Shown here: one piece after another, positions 8,827-17,567 of the stretch
Numbering within the stretch: position 1 is the first letter of the stretch
Layout: every line of letters begins with the position of its first letter
Source: an uncultured Tateyamaria sp.
Lineage (GTDB): Bacteria > Pseudomonadota > Alphaproteobacteria > Rhodobacterales > Rhodobacteraceae
Direction of reading: 5' to 3'
Assembly: GCF_947503385.1 (NCBI RefSeq)
Contig: NZ_CANNDO010000002.1
Span: forward strand, 744,001-808,000
DNA: 64,000 nt
Translations under genes and position numbers: made by a program
The notes under the pieces: generated by a model
Databases searched by the model: none
Seen by the model: only the letters and a program-made list of their open reading frames with translations
Told to the model about the DNA's origin: nothing

Positions 8827-9381
8827 TCACAACGCGATCACATCGCGCTCCGTCACGATCATGTCGAGTGTCTGGTCCGTCGGCTCCAGCGGCAGCGCAT
8901 CCACCTGCTGCGCACCGTAGGCAAATCCAATGGCAAGCGTGGCACGCGCCGCGCGCAACATCTCCAGCGTGCGGTCGTAAAATCCACCGCCATAGCCCAA
9001 TCGCCCGCCCGCTCTGGTAAAGGCCACCAGCGGCACAATCACAATCTCCGGCACCATGAACGCATCGACCAACGGCACCCGGGCCCCGTAGGCCCCGTCA
9101 CGCATCGGCCCGTCCGGAACCCAGCGCGAGAATGCCAAAGGTTGCCCCGCACCCTGAATGACCGGCACCGCGACGGGGCCATGGGCCGCGGCCTCCGCCA
9201 TGGCGGGCAAGGGATCAATTTCCGTGCGGATCGGCATGTATCCGGCCAGCGGGACGCCGCGATAGCCCGCCAAAACCGATGACAAAACCCCTGAGGCATC
9301 GCCCCTATCCGCGTCATGCGCGCGCTTGCGGGCGGCAAAAGCCTCCTTGCGCACCGCCGCCTTTTGCGCGGCCAAATCCAT
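8827..9381 (-). CDS. 5-formyltetrahydrofolate cyclo-ligase
   Basis: ATP-dependent enzyme that converts 5-formyl-THF to 5,10-methenyl-THF, returning the storage folate to the one-carbon pool. Length is 184 residues from ATG 9381, typical for the family. The diagnostic C-terminal motif LGYGGGFYDRTL is present, as are YMPIRTEIDPLP and the basic N-terminal helix AAVRKEAFAARK that contacts ATP. Upstream in-frame codons give a non-conserved Cys/Trp-rich extension and are rejected. The MgtE gene ends 70 bases upstream on the same strand. Confidence 0.92.
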   Translation of the reverse strand: MDLAAQKAAVRKEAFAARKRAHDADRGDASGVLSSVLAGYRGVPLAGYMPIRTEIDPLPAMAEAAAHGPVAVPVIQGAGQPLAFSRWVPDGPMRDGAYGARVPLVDAFMVPEIVIVPLVAFTRAGGRLGYGGGFYDRTLEMLRAARATLAIGFAYGAQQVDALPLEPTDQTLDMIVTERDVIAL

Positions 9382-9451
9382 CAGGCGCACCCTGTGGGAC
9401 GGCGGGTGGGGCGCCTTTGCGCGCACGCGCAAACAGCGTCCACCCGGCGTT

Positions 9452-10846
9452 TCACAGCAACACCACCGCAGCCAGCCCCAAAAAGGCAAAGAACCCGACC
9501 ACATCCGTCACGGTTGTCACAAAGGCACCCGAGGCAAGTGCAGGATCAATTCCGATACGGTCAAGGATCACCGGGATCGCCGTACCGGCAAGGCCCGCCA
9601 CAACCATGTTGATCACCATCGCCGCCGCAATCACATATCCCAGCGCGGGCGAGCCGAACCATACGATGCCCACAATGCCCATCACCACCGCAAAAACGAC
9701 GCCGTTGATCAACCCCACCAGCACCTCGCGCCGAATCACCCGCCACACATTCGCGCCGGTCAGGTCCTTGGTGGCAAGCGCCCGCACGGCCACGGTCAGC
9801 GATTGCGTGCCCGCATTGCCGCCCATCGACGCCACAATCGGCATCAGCACGGCCAGTGCCACGATCTGCGCAATGGCCGCGTCAAACTGCGCAATCACCA
9901 GCGACGCAAGGATCGACGTCACCAGATTGACCGCAAGCCACGGCAGGCGCTGCCGCGTGGTGCTGGCCACGTTGTCCGACAGAGCCGATTCCTCGCCCAC
10001 CCCCGCCAAACGCAGAATGTCCTCTTCGTGCTCTTCGTCCAGCACCGCCATCGCGTCATCAATGGTGATCGCACCGATCAACCGCCCCTCGTCGTCCACG
10101 ACCGGTGCAGAAATCAGGTGGTACTGATTGAATGCATAGGCCACGTCGCTCTCTTCCTGCGTGGCAGGAATAATCTGGAACGTCTCCTCCACCAGATCGC
10201 GCAGCGGCACATTCCGACCCGACCGCATCAGTTTGCCCAAGGTGACATTGCCCACCGGGTGCAACCGCGGGTCCACCAGCACAATATGATAGAACTGGCG
10301 CGGCAACTCCTCTTCGGAGGCGTCCCGCATCCGGTCAATCGCCTCGCCCACGGTCCAGTGTTCCGGGGCCATGACGACTTCGCGCTGCATCAGGCGCCCG
10401 GCGGAGTATTCCGGAAAGGCCAGCGACTGTTCGACCATCGCCCGGTCGCTGTCTTCGAGCGCATCAAGGATCTGTTCCTGCTGGGTGGTGTCCAGATCTT
10501 CGATCAGGTCGACAACATCATCACTGTCGAGCTCACGCACCGCCTCTGCCAGCACGTGCGGCTTGAGCACCGCAATCACCTCTTCGCGGATCGCCTCGTC
10601 CAGCTCTGACAGGATTTCACCGTCAAACTCACGATCATAGAGACGGATCAGCCGCGACCGGTCAAAGGCGTTGATCTGTTCCAAAAGGTCAGCGATGTCA
10701 GCCGCGTGCAGCGGGTCCATGAGCGCTGTCAACTGCGCCCGGTCCTCAATATCCACCGCATAGAGAATGGCCGAAACGTCCTTGCGTCCCAGCACGTAAC
10801 CGCTGTCATCCTGGACCGGGTCGTTCGCCTCAGATGGCTCTGTCAT
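9452..10846 (-). CDS. mgtE: Magnesium transporter MgtE
   Basis: Homodimeric Mg2+ channel, 464 residues. Domains in order: N-terminal superhelical MgtE_N domain (~30-135, rich in DLLEQ and LLDDLD-like acidic repeats), tandem CBS domains (~140-265, including SAPVVDDEGRLIGAITIDDAM), a plug helix, and five transmembrane helices from ~290 to the end. The pore signature MPIVASMGGNAGTQSLTV and the later VTTVTDVVGFFAF are intact. ATG 10846 is preceded by GGAGGG at good spacing. It is divergent from guaD across 122 bases; no Mg2+ riboswitch was recognised in that gap. Confidence 0.95.
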   Translation of the reverse strand: MTEPSEANDPVQDDSGYVLGRKDVSAILYAVDIEDRAQLTALMDPLHAADIADLLEQINAFDRSRLIRLYDREFDGEILSELDEAIREEVIAVLKPHVLAEAVRELDSDDVVDLIEDLDTTQQEQILDALEDSDRAMVEQSLAFPEYSAGRLMQREVVMAPEHWTVGEAIDRMRDASEEELPRQFYHIVLVDPRLHPVGNVTLGKLMRSGRNVPLRDLVEETFQIIPATQEESDVAYAFNQYHLISAPVVDDEGRLIGAITIDDAMAVLDEEHEEDILRLAGVGEESALSDNVASTTRQRLPWLAVNLVTSILASLVIAQFDAAIAQIVALAVLMPIVASMGGNAGTQSLTVAVRALATKDLTGANVWRVIRREVLVGLINGVVFAVVMGIVGIVWFGSPALGYVIAAAMVINMVVAGLAGTAIPVILDRIGIDPALASGAFVTTVTDVVGFFAFLGLAAVVLL

Positions 10847-10968
10847 GGCGCCCTCCCCGGTGGTGCTCTGGCTGTTCCGGACCGACCATAAGCGGCGCGG
10901 CAAACCGAGACAATGGGGCCCGCGCGCGCCATTGCCATTGTCTGTTGCAGCACGGCATAATGGGCCTC

Positions 10969-12258
10969 ATGTCTCAACCTCACCGCTTGCGCGGCCATAT
11001 CCTGACCTATTCCGGCAACCCCTTTGTGCAAGGGTGGGAGAGCACAGTTCACGTCCGCGAAAACAGCGCCGTGCTGATCGCGGATGGCAAGATCACCGCC
11101 ACAGGCCCCGATGCTGAGGCTGCGGACGCGCCAGAGACGCGCTATGACGATCATCTGATCTGCCCGGGCTTTGTCGATGCCCATGTGCACTATCCCCAGA
11201 CGGCGATCATCGCGTCTTGGGGCAAGCGTCTGATCGACTGGCTGAACACCTACACATTTCCCGAGGAAATGCGGTTTGGCGACCCGGAATATGCCGCGAG
11301 CGTTGCGGCGCGCTATCTTGACCTTGCTCTGGCACACGGCACCACCAGCCTTGCAAGCTATTGCACCGTTCACCCTCTGAGTGTCGACGCGGTGTTCGAG
11401 GCGGCCGCCGCGCGCGGCATGGCTGTCGTCGCGGGCAAGACATGCATGGACCGCAACGCGCCGGACGGTTTGCGCGACACCGCACAAAGCGCCTATGACG
11501 ACAGCAAGGCGTTGCTCGAACGGTGGCATGGTCAAGGGCGCGCGCAATACGCCATCACACCCCGCTTTGCCCCCACATCCACCGCCGACCAACTGCACGC
11601 GTTGGGCGCGCTTTGGTCAGAACACCCGGACGTCTTGATGCAAACGCATCTGAGCGAGCAGGTGGACGAGATTGCATGGGTGCGCACCCTGTTTCCGCAG
11701 GCACGGGATTATCTCGATATCTACGAGGCGCACGGATTGCTGGGCGCGCGCGGGCTTTATGGTCACGCGATCCACCTTGAGCCGCGCGAACGCGACCGCC
11801 TGGCCGAAATGGGGGCCGGGCTGGCGCATTGTCCCACATCCAACACATTCATCGGCTCGGGCCTCTTTGACCTCTCGGGGCTGGCCGGATCGGGCCAACC
11901 CACAGGGTTGGCAACCGACACAGGCGGCGGATCGAGTTTTTCGATGTTGCGCACCATGGCCGCAGCCTACGAGGTCGCGCAGTTGCGCGGCACCGCCGTG
12001 CATCCGGCGGCGTTGCTCTGGCTTGCGACGCAAGGCTCCGCAGAGGTACTGCACCGCGCCGACGAGATTGGACAGATTGCACCCGGTTGCGCCGCCGACC
12101 TGACCGTGCTCAACCTCGCCTCGACACCCGCCATTGCCCAGCGGCACGCCCGTGCCGATGACATCTGGGACGCGATCTTTCCGACCATCATGCTGGGGGA
12201 CGACCGCGCCATCGCGGATGTCTGGGTCGCCGGGCAGTCCCGGCACAGCGGGACCTGA
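10969..12258 (+). CDS. guaD: Guanine deaminase
   Basis: Zinc amidohydrolase converting guanine to xanthine plus ammonia in purine salvage/catabolism; 429 residues. Metal ligands are visible in the order expected for the COG0402 group: DAHVHYPQ, MQTHLSEQ (His plus substrate Glu), GHAIHL, and TDTGGGSSFSMLRTM, where Asp is the catalytic residue. The KRLIDWLNTYTFPEE segment is specific to guanine deaminases. The ATG at 10969 is chosen because the family starts close to the LRG strand; ATG 10960 would add three residues and neither has a strong ribosome-binding site. It converges on an 8-oxoguanine deaminase. Confidence 0.92.
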   Translation: MSQPHRLRGHILTYSGNPFVQGWESTVHVRENSAVLIADGKITATGPDAEAADAPETRYDDHLICPGFVDAHVHYPQTAIIASWGKRLIDWLNTYTFPEEMRFGDPEYAASVAARYLDLALAHGTTSLASYCTVHPLSVDAVFEAAAARGMAVVAGKTCMDRNAPDGLRDTAQSAYDDSKALLERWHGQGRAQYAITPRFAPTSTADQLHALGALWSEHPDVLMQTHLSEQVDEIAWVRTLFPQARDYLDIYEAHGLLGARGLYGHAIHLEPRERDRLAEMGAGLAHCPTSNTFIGSGLFDLSGLAGSGQPTGLATDTGGGSSFSMLRTMAAAYEVAQLRGTAVHPAALLWLATQGSAEVLHRADEIGQIAPGCAADLTVLNLASTPAIAQRHARADDIWDAIFPTIMLGDDRAIADVWVAGQSRHSGT

Positions 12259-12299
12259 TACTGGGCCCTTGCCGTTGCGCGCGCCGCATCAGCCGCGCT

Positions 12300-13646
12300 T
12301 CAGACCGTTTCGGCCAACGCCTGCGCCAAGCTGTTCTGACGCGCGATCACGGCGGACAGGTCAATTGTCGTCACCTGACCGTCCCGCACGATCTGTCGGC
12401 CTTGGACAAAGAGATCCCGCACGCTCATCGGACCGGCAAGCACGAGTGCAGCCGGGTCCCAACTGCCTGCGCTGTGTACGCCGCTCACATCCCAGATGGC
12501 GACGTCCGCGCGCGCACCGGGCTGTAGCACGCCACATTCGGGCCGTCCGAGTATGCGCGCCCCGCCGCGCGTCGCCAGCCGCAGCGCCTCGCGCGGGCTT
12601 AACGCATCGGCCCCATAGGCGACCCGTTGCAGCAACATCGCCTGCCGCGCCTCGGCCAGCATGTGCCCCGCGTCGTTGCTGGCCGACCCATCAACGCCCA
12701 GACCCACAGGCACGCCACCGTCCAGCATCATCCGCACCGGCGCGATGCCCGAGCCAAGGCGGCAGTTCGAACATGGGCAATGGGATATGCCGGTTCCGGT
12801 CTTGGCAAACATGCGCAACTCGGAATGTTCCAGCTTGACGCAATGGGCGTGCCAGACATCCTGCCCGACCCAGCCCAATTCCAGCGCGTATTGCCCCGGA
12901 CGACAGCCGAAATTGGCCAGCGAATAGGCCACGTCTTCCCTGTTTTCCGCCAGATGCGTGTGCAGCCGCACCCCCTTGTCCCGCGCCAGATGCGCTGCGT
13001 CCTGCATCAGATCACGGCTGACGGAAAAGGGCGAACAGGGTGCCACGCCGATCTGGCACATCGACGCCTCGGACGGGTCGTGAAAGGCGTCGATCACGCG
13101 GATGCAGTCCTCGAGGATTGCCGCTTCGTCCTCGACCAATGTGTCGGGGGGGAGACCGCCTGCGCTTTCGCCGATGCTCATCGACCCGCGCGTGGGCGAA
13201 AAGCGCAACCCAACCTCGGCAGCAGCGGCAATCGTGTCGTCCAGCCGCGCCCCGTTCGGATAAAGATAAAGGTGATCAGAGGTCAGCGTGCAGCCCGACA
13301 GCGCCAGTTCCGCCAACCCAACTTGGGTCGAGACGTACATATGGTCCGGCCCAAAGCGGGCCCAGATCGGATACAGCGCCTTGAGCCACCCAAACAGAAG
13401 CGCGTCCTGCGCTCCGGGCACCGCGCGTGTCAGTGTCTGGTACAGGTGGTGATGTGTGTTCACGAGGCCCGGTGTCACCACGCACCCCGCCGCGTCGACC
13501 ACCTCAGCCCCCGCGCCGGGCTCAAGCCCGTGGCCAATTTCGGCCACCGCGCCCTCCCGCAGACGCAGGTCCGCGCCCTGCAATTCCGTCCCGGCATCGT
13601 CCATGGTGACCAGATGTACCGCACCCCGGATCAGGACTTCGGTCAT
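12300..13646 (-). CDS. 8-oxoguanine deaminase-type amidohydrolase
   Basis: COG0402 amidohydrolase of 448 residues. The metal and substrate motifs are NTHHHLYQTLTRAVPGAQ, LHTHLAENREDVAY, WHAHCVKL and GVDGSASNDAGHMLAEARQ. The NTHHH-LYQTLTR form and VDGSASND match enzymes characterised as 8-oxoguanine deaminases and the closely related triazine/hydroxyatrazine hydrolases; placement beside guanine deaminase favours the first. It would convert oxidised guanine to urate. ATG 13646 overlaps the hisN stop (ATGA). Exact substrate is a family-level inference. Confidence 0.82.
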   Translation of the reverse strand: MTEVLIRGAVHLVTMDDAGTELQGADLRLREGAVAEIGHGLEPGAGAEVVDAAGCVVTPGLVNTHHHLYQTLTRAVPGAQDALLFGWLKALYPIWARFGPDHMYVSTQVGLAELALSGCTLTSDHLYLYPNGARLDDTIAAAAEVGLRFSPTRGSMSIGESAGGLPPDTLVEDEAAILEDCIRVIDAFHDPSEASMCQIGVAPCSPFSVSRDLMQDAAHLARDKGVRLHTHLAENREDVAYSLANFGCRPGQYALELGWVGQDVWHAHCVKLEHSELRMFAKTGTGISHCPCSNCRLGSGIAPVRMMLDGGVPVGLGVDGSASNDAGHMLAEARQAMLLQRVAYGADALSPREALRLATRGGARILGRPECGVLQPGARADVAIWDVSGVHSAGSWDPAALVLAGPMSVRDLFVQGRQIVRDGQVTTIDLSAVIARQNSLAQALAETV

Positions 13647-14437
13647 GGGGCGTCCTGCAAAAGGGCCAGCGCCTGTGCGTGAATTTCCCGGTTTGCCGCC
13701 GCCAGCGCGCGTCCGCCCGCATGGGCGGGACCACCTTCCCAATCGGTGACAACACCACCCGCCGCTTCGATCAGCGCGATGGGGGCCTGAATGTCATAGG
13801 CGTTCAAACCGGCTTCGATCACCAGATCGGCCTGCCCTGCGGCCACCAGCGCATAGGCGTAACAGTCCATGCCGTAGCGGGTCAGTTGCACTTGGGACGA
13901 GACCCGCTCAAAGGCCGCCCTGTCCATGGGCGTTCCAACCTCGGGGAACGTCGTGAACAAAGTGGCCTCAGACAGATCGCGCACCGGCCGGGTCGCCAAG
14001 CGGGTTTGCCCCATCGGCCCGTGCACTTCGGCCTGCCCGTCAAACCCGACAAACCGTTCGCCGATATACGGTTGATCGATCAGACCCAGCCCCGGCCCCG
14101 CCTCTGGCCCCACAGCGATCAGAACACCCCACGTGGGCGTGCCGGACACAAAACCGCGCGTGCCGTCGATGGGGTCCAGCACCCATGTCAGACCGCTGGT
14201 CCCGGACTGTGCGCCATATTCCTCTCCGAGAATGCCGTCCTTGGGGCGCCGTAGCGCCAACACGTCCCGCATGGCCCGTTCTGCGGCGCGATCCGCGACC
14301 GTGACGGGGTCGAACCCACCAGCGTCCTTGTTGTCAGAGATCAGCGAAGCTGAGCGAAAATGCGGCAGGATTGCCTGCCGCGCCGCATCCGCCATGTCAT
14401 GCGCGACAAGCGCAAGCGAAGTGTAGTCTATCGTCAT
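13643..14437 (-). CDS. hisN: HisN-type histidinol-phosphatase / inositol-monophosphatase family protein
   Basis: Mg2+-dependent phosphatase of the IMPase fold, 264 residues. Metal ligands lie in DPVTVADRAAE, LGEEYG, DPIDGTRGFVSG and the C-terminal YDIQAPIALIEAAGG. The YDIQAP form with the following GGVVTDW is characteristic of the alphaproteobacterial HisN group, which removes phosphate from histidinol-phosphate. General inositol or 3'-phosphoadenosine phosphatase activity is the alternative. It overlaps the 8-oxoguanine deaminase by 4 bases, so it may be co-expressed for reasons unrelated to histidine. Confidence 0.83.
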   Translation of the reverse strand: MTIDYTSLALVAHDMADAARQAILPHFRSASLISDNKDAGGFDPVTVADRAAERAMRDVLALRRPKDGILGEEYGAQSGTSGLTWVLDPIDGTRGFVSGTPTWGVLIAVGPEAGPGLGLIDQPYIGERFVGFDGQAEVHGPMGQTRLATRPVRDLSEATLFTTFPEVGTPMDRAAFERVSSQVQLTRYGMDCYAYALVAAGQADLVIEAGLNAYDIQAPIALIEAAGGVVTDWEGGPAHAGGRALAAANREIHAQALALLQDAP

Positions 14438-14490
14438 GAAAACGGACTGCCAGAGCCACGTGCGCGTTGCAAGCGCGGATCAGCCTGTGG

Positions 14491-14865
14491 TCAGGCGACG
14501 TCGCTCAGCACGCGCGCCAGTTCGAAAAGGCGACGCCGCTGGTTTTCGGGAATGGCGTAATAGGTGCGCACCAGATCCATCGCCTCTTTGTCCGAGAGCA
14601 TGTCTTGCGGCACGTCACCGCGTGTTTGAGCTGCCGCGCCATCTTCGCCCTGCAAGCCTTCGAAGAAAAAGGCAACCGGAACACCCATTGCCTCACCAAT
14701 GTCCCAAAGCCGGGATGCGCTGACACGATTTGCGCCGGTTTCGTATTTCTGGATTTGCTGGAATTTGATGCCAACCATATCCGCCAGCTTTTGCTGGGTC
14801 ATCCCGATAAGCCAGCGCCGCTGGCGAATGCGTTTTCCTACGTGAACGTCGACCAGATGTGCCAT
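14491..14865 (-). CDS. XRE-family transcriptional regulator
   Basis: DNA-binding protein of 124 residues. A Cro/CI helix-turn-helix occupies residues ~10-65 (KRIRQRRWLIGMTQQKLADM, FQQIQKYETGANRVSASRLW), followed by a short acidic and then arginine-rich helical tail ending RRRLFELARVL. This IKFQQIQKYETGANR version is a conserved chromosomal XRE family in Rhizobiales and Rhodobacterales, not a phage repressor. ATG 14865 is preceded by AGGAG with 7-base spacing; an upstream ATG is not supported. Target genes unknown. Confidence 0.9.
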   Translation of the reverse strand: MAHLVDVHVGKRIRQRRWLIGMTQQKLADMVGIKFQQIQKYETGANRVSASRLWDIGEAMGVPVAFFFEGLQGEDGAAAQTRGDVPQDMLSDKEAMDLVRTYYAIPENQRRRLFELARVLSDVA

Positions 14866-15311
14866 CCGAGCACTCCTATTCTTGTTGCCGCCCAAGCGGA
14901 TACGTATGGGTTACGCCGTTCGAAAAGGTGAACGATGCGGGACGCGCGTCTCGCGACGCCGCCGGTTTTTCGAAACTAGCGCGAGCGGAGCCGTTTTTCA
15001 ACGCAAACCACCCGGTATGGGCGAGTATTGCGAAAAAGCTCGCCTTGTCTCATCACCGGTTGCTATGTCAAAAATTTGCCAATTATCAGTTGGTTGCTTG
15101 CCAGGTCCTACTCAGGTGCGTCGGCGATGTCATAGCCCGATCAACGGCTTAGCAATCTAAACGTGTAGCGTTAACCATAATTGCACTTTGTAAATTATAC
15201 CCCCGCAGATGCGACAATTTCGCACAAAATCGCTCCGAATTGCCGCGCCTGAAATGCCGCCGATTTAACACAGGTTCGATCAATTCTGCCCGAATCAGAG
15301 CGTAATTCCGC
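14866..15311. other. Long non-coding gap upstream of the XRE gene
   Basis: This 446-base region lies between the LysR 3' end and the XRE start and is visibly more A/T-rich than the surrounding genes, especially 15040-15250. It must contain the XRE promoter. No convincing gene, RNA fold or long repeat was seen. A TTAACCAT sequence at 15171-15178 resembles a CtrA half-site, but one half-site is weak evidence. The short open frames here lack ribosome-binding sites and conserved character. Confidence 0.5.
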
Positions 15312-16187
15312 TCATACGGCCCGCAGCGCGACCGCGTCACTGCCACCAAAGGCGTGGCGCAGAAAGCCGATCAGCGCGTCCTGAATTTCGTTTGCAGCGC
15401 CGGTTGCACCATAAAGGTTAATACGCTGCACGGGCAATTCGGGCAGCGCGCCACCGTGGTCAATCTTGTCCAGATGCGGCGGCTCTGTTCCTTCGATCAT
15501 GGCATGAACGGCAAGGTCCGCACTTACGGTCGCCTCGATGGTGCGGTCGCTTTCGGTTTCCACCACAACTTCCCACGGGATGCCCGCAGAATCGAGCCGT
15601 TCGACAACCCGCGGGCGGAACGTACATTGCCGTCCGAACGCCATCTTGAGCGGTCGTTGCCGCCATGCCGACCCACCCGGCGCCCCGATCCAAACCAGTG
15701 GTTTGACGCAAAGCTCCTCTCCCCCCGCATCCATGCCTGTCTCGGTGGTCAGAATGATATCGCAGGCCCCTTTGCCAAACTCGGATTTCAGTCTGCGTGT
15801 GTATGAACTGTCAAGCTGCACCTTGACCCGTGGAAACGCCGCGTGGAACTGCTTCAGTACCCGTGGGATCGCCGGGTAAACGATGTCATGCGGCACACCC
15901 AGTGTGATTTCCCCCTCATAAGCCTGATCGGTCAGCCGCGTCATCACCTCGTCATTCAGCGCCACCATCCGCCGCGCATAGACCAACAATTGTTCGCCCG
16001 ACGCGGTCAGCGCGATGCTGCGCCCGGAACGGTCAAACAGATCAAGGCCCAGCAATTCTTCGAGCCGCTTAAGCTGCATCGACACTGCCGATTGCGTGAG
16101 GTGCAGAAAACCCGCCGCCCGCGTGACACCGCCGCTTTCGGCCACAGCGACAAAGGACCGTAGCGTGGTGATGTCCAAGTTTCTCAT
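15312..16187 (-). CDS. LysR-family transcriptional regulator
   Basis: LysR activator/repressor of 291 residues. The N-terminal winged helix-turn-helix covers residues 1-60 (MRNLDITTLRSFVAVAESGG, TQSAVSMQLKRLEELLG), and a periplasmic-binding-like effector domain from ~90 (GEITLGVPHDIVYPAIPRVL) to the end. ATG 16187 has GGAGAG upstream; a longer reading of 11 residues is not needed. It is divergent from a DUF1127 mini-gene, with a palindrome between them at 16254-16270, the usual arrangement for a LysR protein and its target. Effector unknown. Confidence 0.92.
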   Translation of the reverse strand: MRNLDITTLRSFVAVAESGGVTRAAGFLHLTQSAVSMQLKRLEELLGLDLFDRSGRSIALTASGEQLLVYARRMVALNDEVMTRLTDQAYEGEITLGVPHDIVYPAIPRVLKQFHAAFPRVKVQLDSSYTRRLKSEFGKGACDIILTTETGMDAGGEELCVKPLVWIGAPGGSAWRQRPLKMAFGRQCTFRPRVVERLDSAGIPWEVVVETESDRTIEATVSADLAVHAMIEGTEPPHLDKIDHGGALPELPVQRINLYGATGAANEIQDALIGFLRHAFGGSDAVALRAV

Positions 16188-16253
16188 ATCACTCTCCGTG
16201 ATGCTTCGGGTCACAAACATTCGTTTTCAAAATATGCCACCCTGCGCCATATA

Positions 16254-16270
16254 CATCAAGAGCTTTGATG
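16254..16270. promoter_or_regulatory. Candidate LysR operator
   Basis: The perfect interrupted palindrome CATCAA-GAGCT-TTGATG contains a T-N11-A LysR box (TCAAGAGCTTTGA). It lies about 67 bases upstream of the lysR start and 44 bases upstream of the DUF1127 start, a place from which a LysR protein could control both. Confidence 0.55.
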
Positions 16271-16313
16271 CAAAGCGCCCCATACATCACGCCGACGCAA
16301 GGAGTTGCCCCCA

Positions 16314-16529
16314 ATGGCCCTGATCGACTTCAACACCCGCACCCGCCCTGCTGCTGCCCCGGCACGTTCGACATTCTCGCTGTTCACCGCCCTTGCAGTC
16401 TGGCGGTCGCGCCGCGCCTTGGCGCGCCTTGACGCGGCACAGCTTGATGACATCGGCCTAAGCCCGAAACGCGCAGCGCACGAAGCGGCCAAGCCCGTCT
16501 GGGACGTGCCCGCCACGTGGCGGCGCTGA
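16314..16529 (+). CDS. DUF1127 mini-protein
   Basis: Basic 71-residue protein with the DUF1127 pattern in its C-terminal half: arginine-rich WRSRRALARL, then LDDIGLSPKRAAHEAAKPVWD. Short DUF1127 proteins in alphaproteobacteria have been linked to RNA turnover and to phosphate/carbon metabolism; the role of this one is unknown. ATG 16314 follows AAGGAG with 8-base spacing. It is divergent from the LysR gene and may be its target. Nothing else convincing is encoded between it and the next gene at 16725; that gap should contain the promoter of the Bax-inhibitor gene. Confidence 0.85.
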   Translation: MALIDFNTRTRPAAAPARSTFSLFTALAVWRSRRALARLDAAQLDDIGLSPKRAAHEAAKPVWDVPATWRR

Positions 16530-16724
16530 CCGAGACGCCGAAAACGGCTGCGATGCGCGGCATTTATGACAAAAACAGTCAGAATGTCGCGCTATCGTCG
16601 CTGATCACGACCGAAAAGACCTTGAAAGCTGGGCCGCGCGCACTGATATTCAGCGGTGACGCGGGCGGAAATCCGCGACGGGCGGTTTCGGCTGCCTGCT
16701 TTGCAATATTCTTGGAGGTCTCAC

Positions 16725-17498
16725 ATGGCTGAGTTGAATACGATCCGGTCGGCGGCCGGAACACGCGCCGCCCAGATTGACGAGGGCCTTCGCGCCCACA
16801 TGAACAAAGTCTACGGCACTATGTCCGTGGGCATGTTGATCACCGCCCTTGCCGCATGGGCCATTTCGGGGCTGTCGATCACGTCGACACCGACAGAATA
16901 CCCGCTTGGTAACGGTGAATTCCTGACGGGCCTGGGCTACACGCTCTATGTTTCGCCCCTCAAATGGGTGCTGATGTTCGCACCGCTGGCGTTCATCTTC
17001 TTTGGCTGGGGCGCTCTGATGCGCCGCGGGTCTGCTGCGGCTGTGCAGTTGGGCTTTTTCGTCTTCGCCGCCGTCATCGGCGTGTCGATGGGGACGATCT
17101 TTATGATCTACACGCCCTACTCGATTGCACAGACCTTCATCGTGACCGCGATCGCCTTCGCGGGCCTGAGCCTCTACGGCTACACCACGAAGAAAGACCT
17201 GAGCGGCATGGGCACATTCCTGATCATGGGTGTGATCGGCCTGATCGTTGCAATGGTCATCAACATCTTCCTGCAGTCGCCTGCAATGATGTTCGCCATC
17301 TCGATCATCGGCATCCTGATTTTTGCCGGTCTGACCGCGTTCTACACGCAGGACATCAAGAACACCTACGTGGCGCACGCCTCGCATGGTGACCAGGAAT
17401 GGCTGGACAAGGCCGCCTATGACGGCGCGCTGAGCCTCTACATCAGCTTCCTGAACATGTTCCAGTTCCTGCTGATGTTCATGGGCCAGCAAGAATAA
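16725..17498 (+). CDS. Bax inhibitor-1/YccA family membrane protein
   Basis: Inner-membrane protein of 257 residues with seven hydrophobic helices and the family C-terminus, in which acidic residues sit within or next to the last helices (YTQDIKN, DGALSLYISFLNMF). E. coli YccA modulates the FtsH protease and BsYetJ is a pH-sensitive Ca2+ leak channel; either type of role is possible. The ATG at 16725 follows GGAGG. The gene is monocistronic: a strong terminator begins 22 bases past the stop. Confidence 0.93.
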   Translation: MAELNTIRSAAGTRAAQIDEGLRAHMNKVYGTMSVGMLITALAAWAISGLSITSTPTEYPLGNGEFLTGLGYTLYVSPLKWVLMFAPLAFIFFGWGALMRRGSAAAVQLGFFVFAAVIGVSMGTIFMIYTPYSIAQTFIVTAIAFAGLSLYGYTTKKDLSGMGTFLIMGVIGLIVAMVINIFLQSPAMMFAISIIGILIFAGLTAFYTQDIKNTYVAHASHGDQEWLDKAAYDGALSLYISFLNMFQFLLMFMGQQE

Positions 17499-17520
17499 TC
17501 GGGCGCACTTTCCCTAAGCA

Positions 17521-17548
17521 AAGGCCGGTCCTCGTGACCGGCCTTTTT
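17521..17548 (+). terminator. Intrinsic terminator after the Bax-inhibitor gene
   Basis: A perfect 10-bp stem (AAGGCCGGTC / GACCGGCCTT) with a 5-base loop is followed by a run of five T residues. It lies 22 bases after the stop codon and before the cupin gene. Confidence 0.92.
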
Positions 17549-17567
17549 CGTTTCAGAGAGAGAGCAC

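Noticed and set aside
10847-10968. Mg2+-sensing riboswitch upstream of mgtE
   Set aside because: The 122-base gap shows no recognisable M-box elements or stacked helices.
15171-15178. TTAACCAT as a CtrA binding site for the XRE gene
   Set aside because: Only one half-site is seen with no partner at the usual spacing; could be chance in AT-rich DNA.
16517-16732. 71-codon open frame between DUF1127 and the Bax-inhibitor gene
   Set aside because: Overlaps both neighbours, lacks a ribosome-binding site and looks like promoter DNA.
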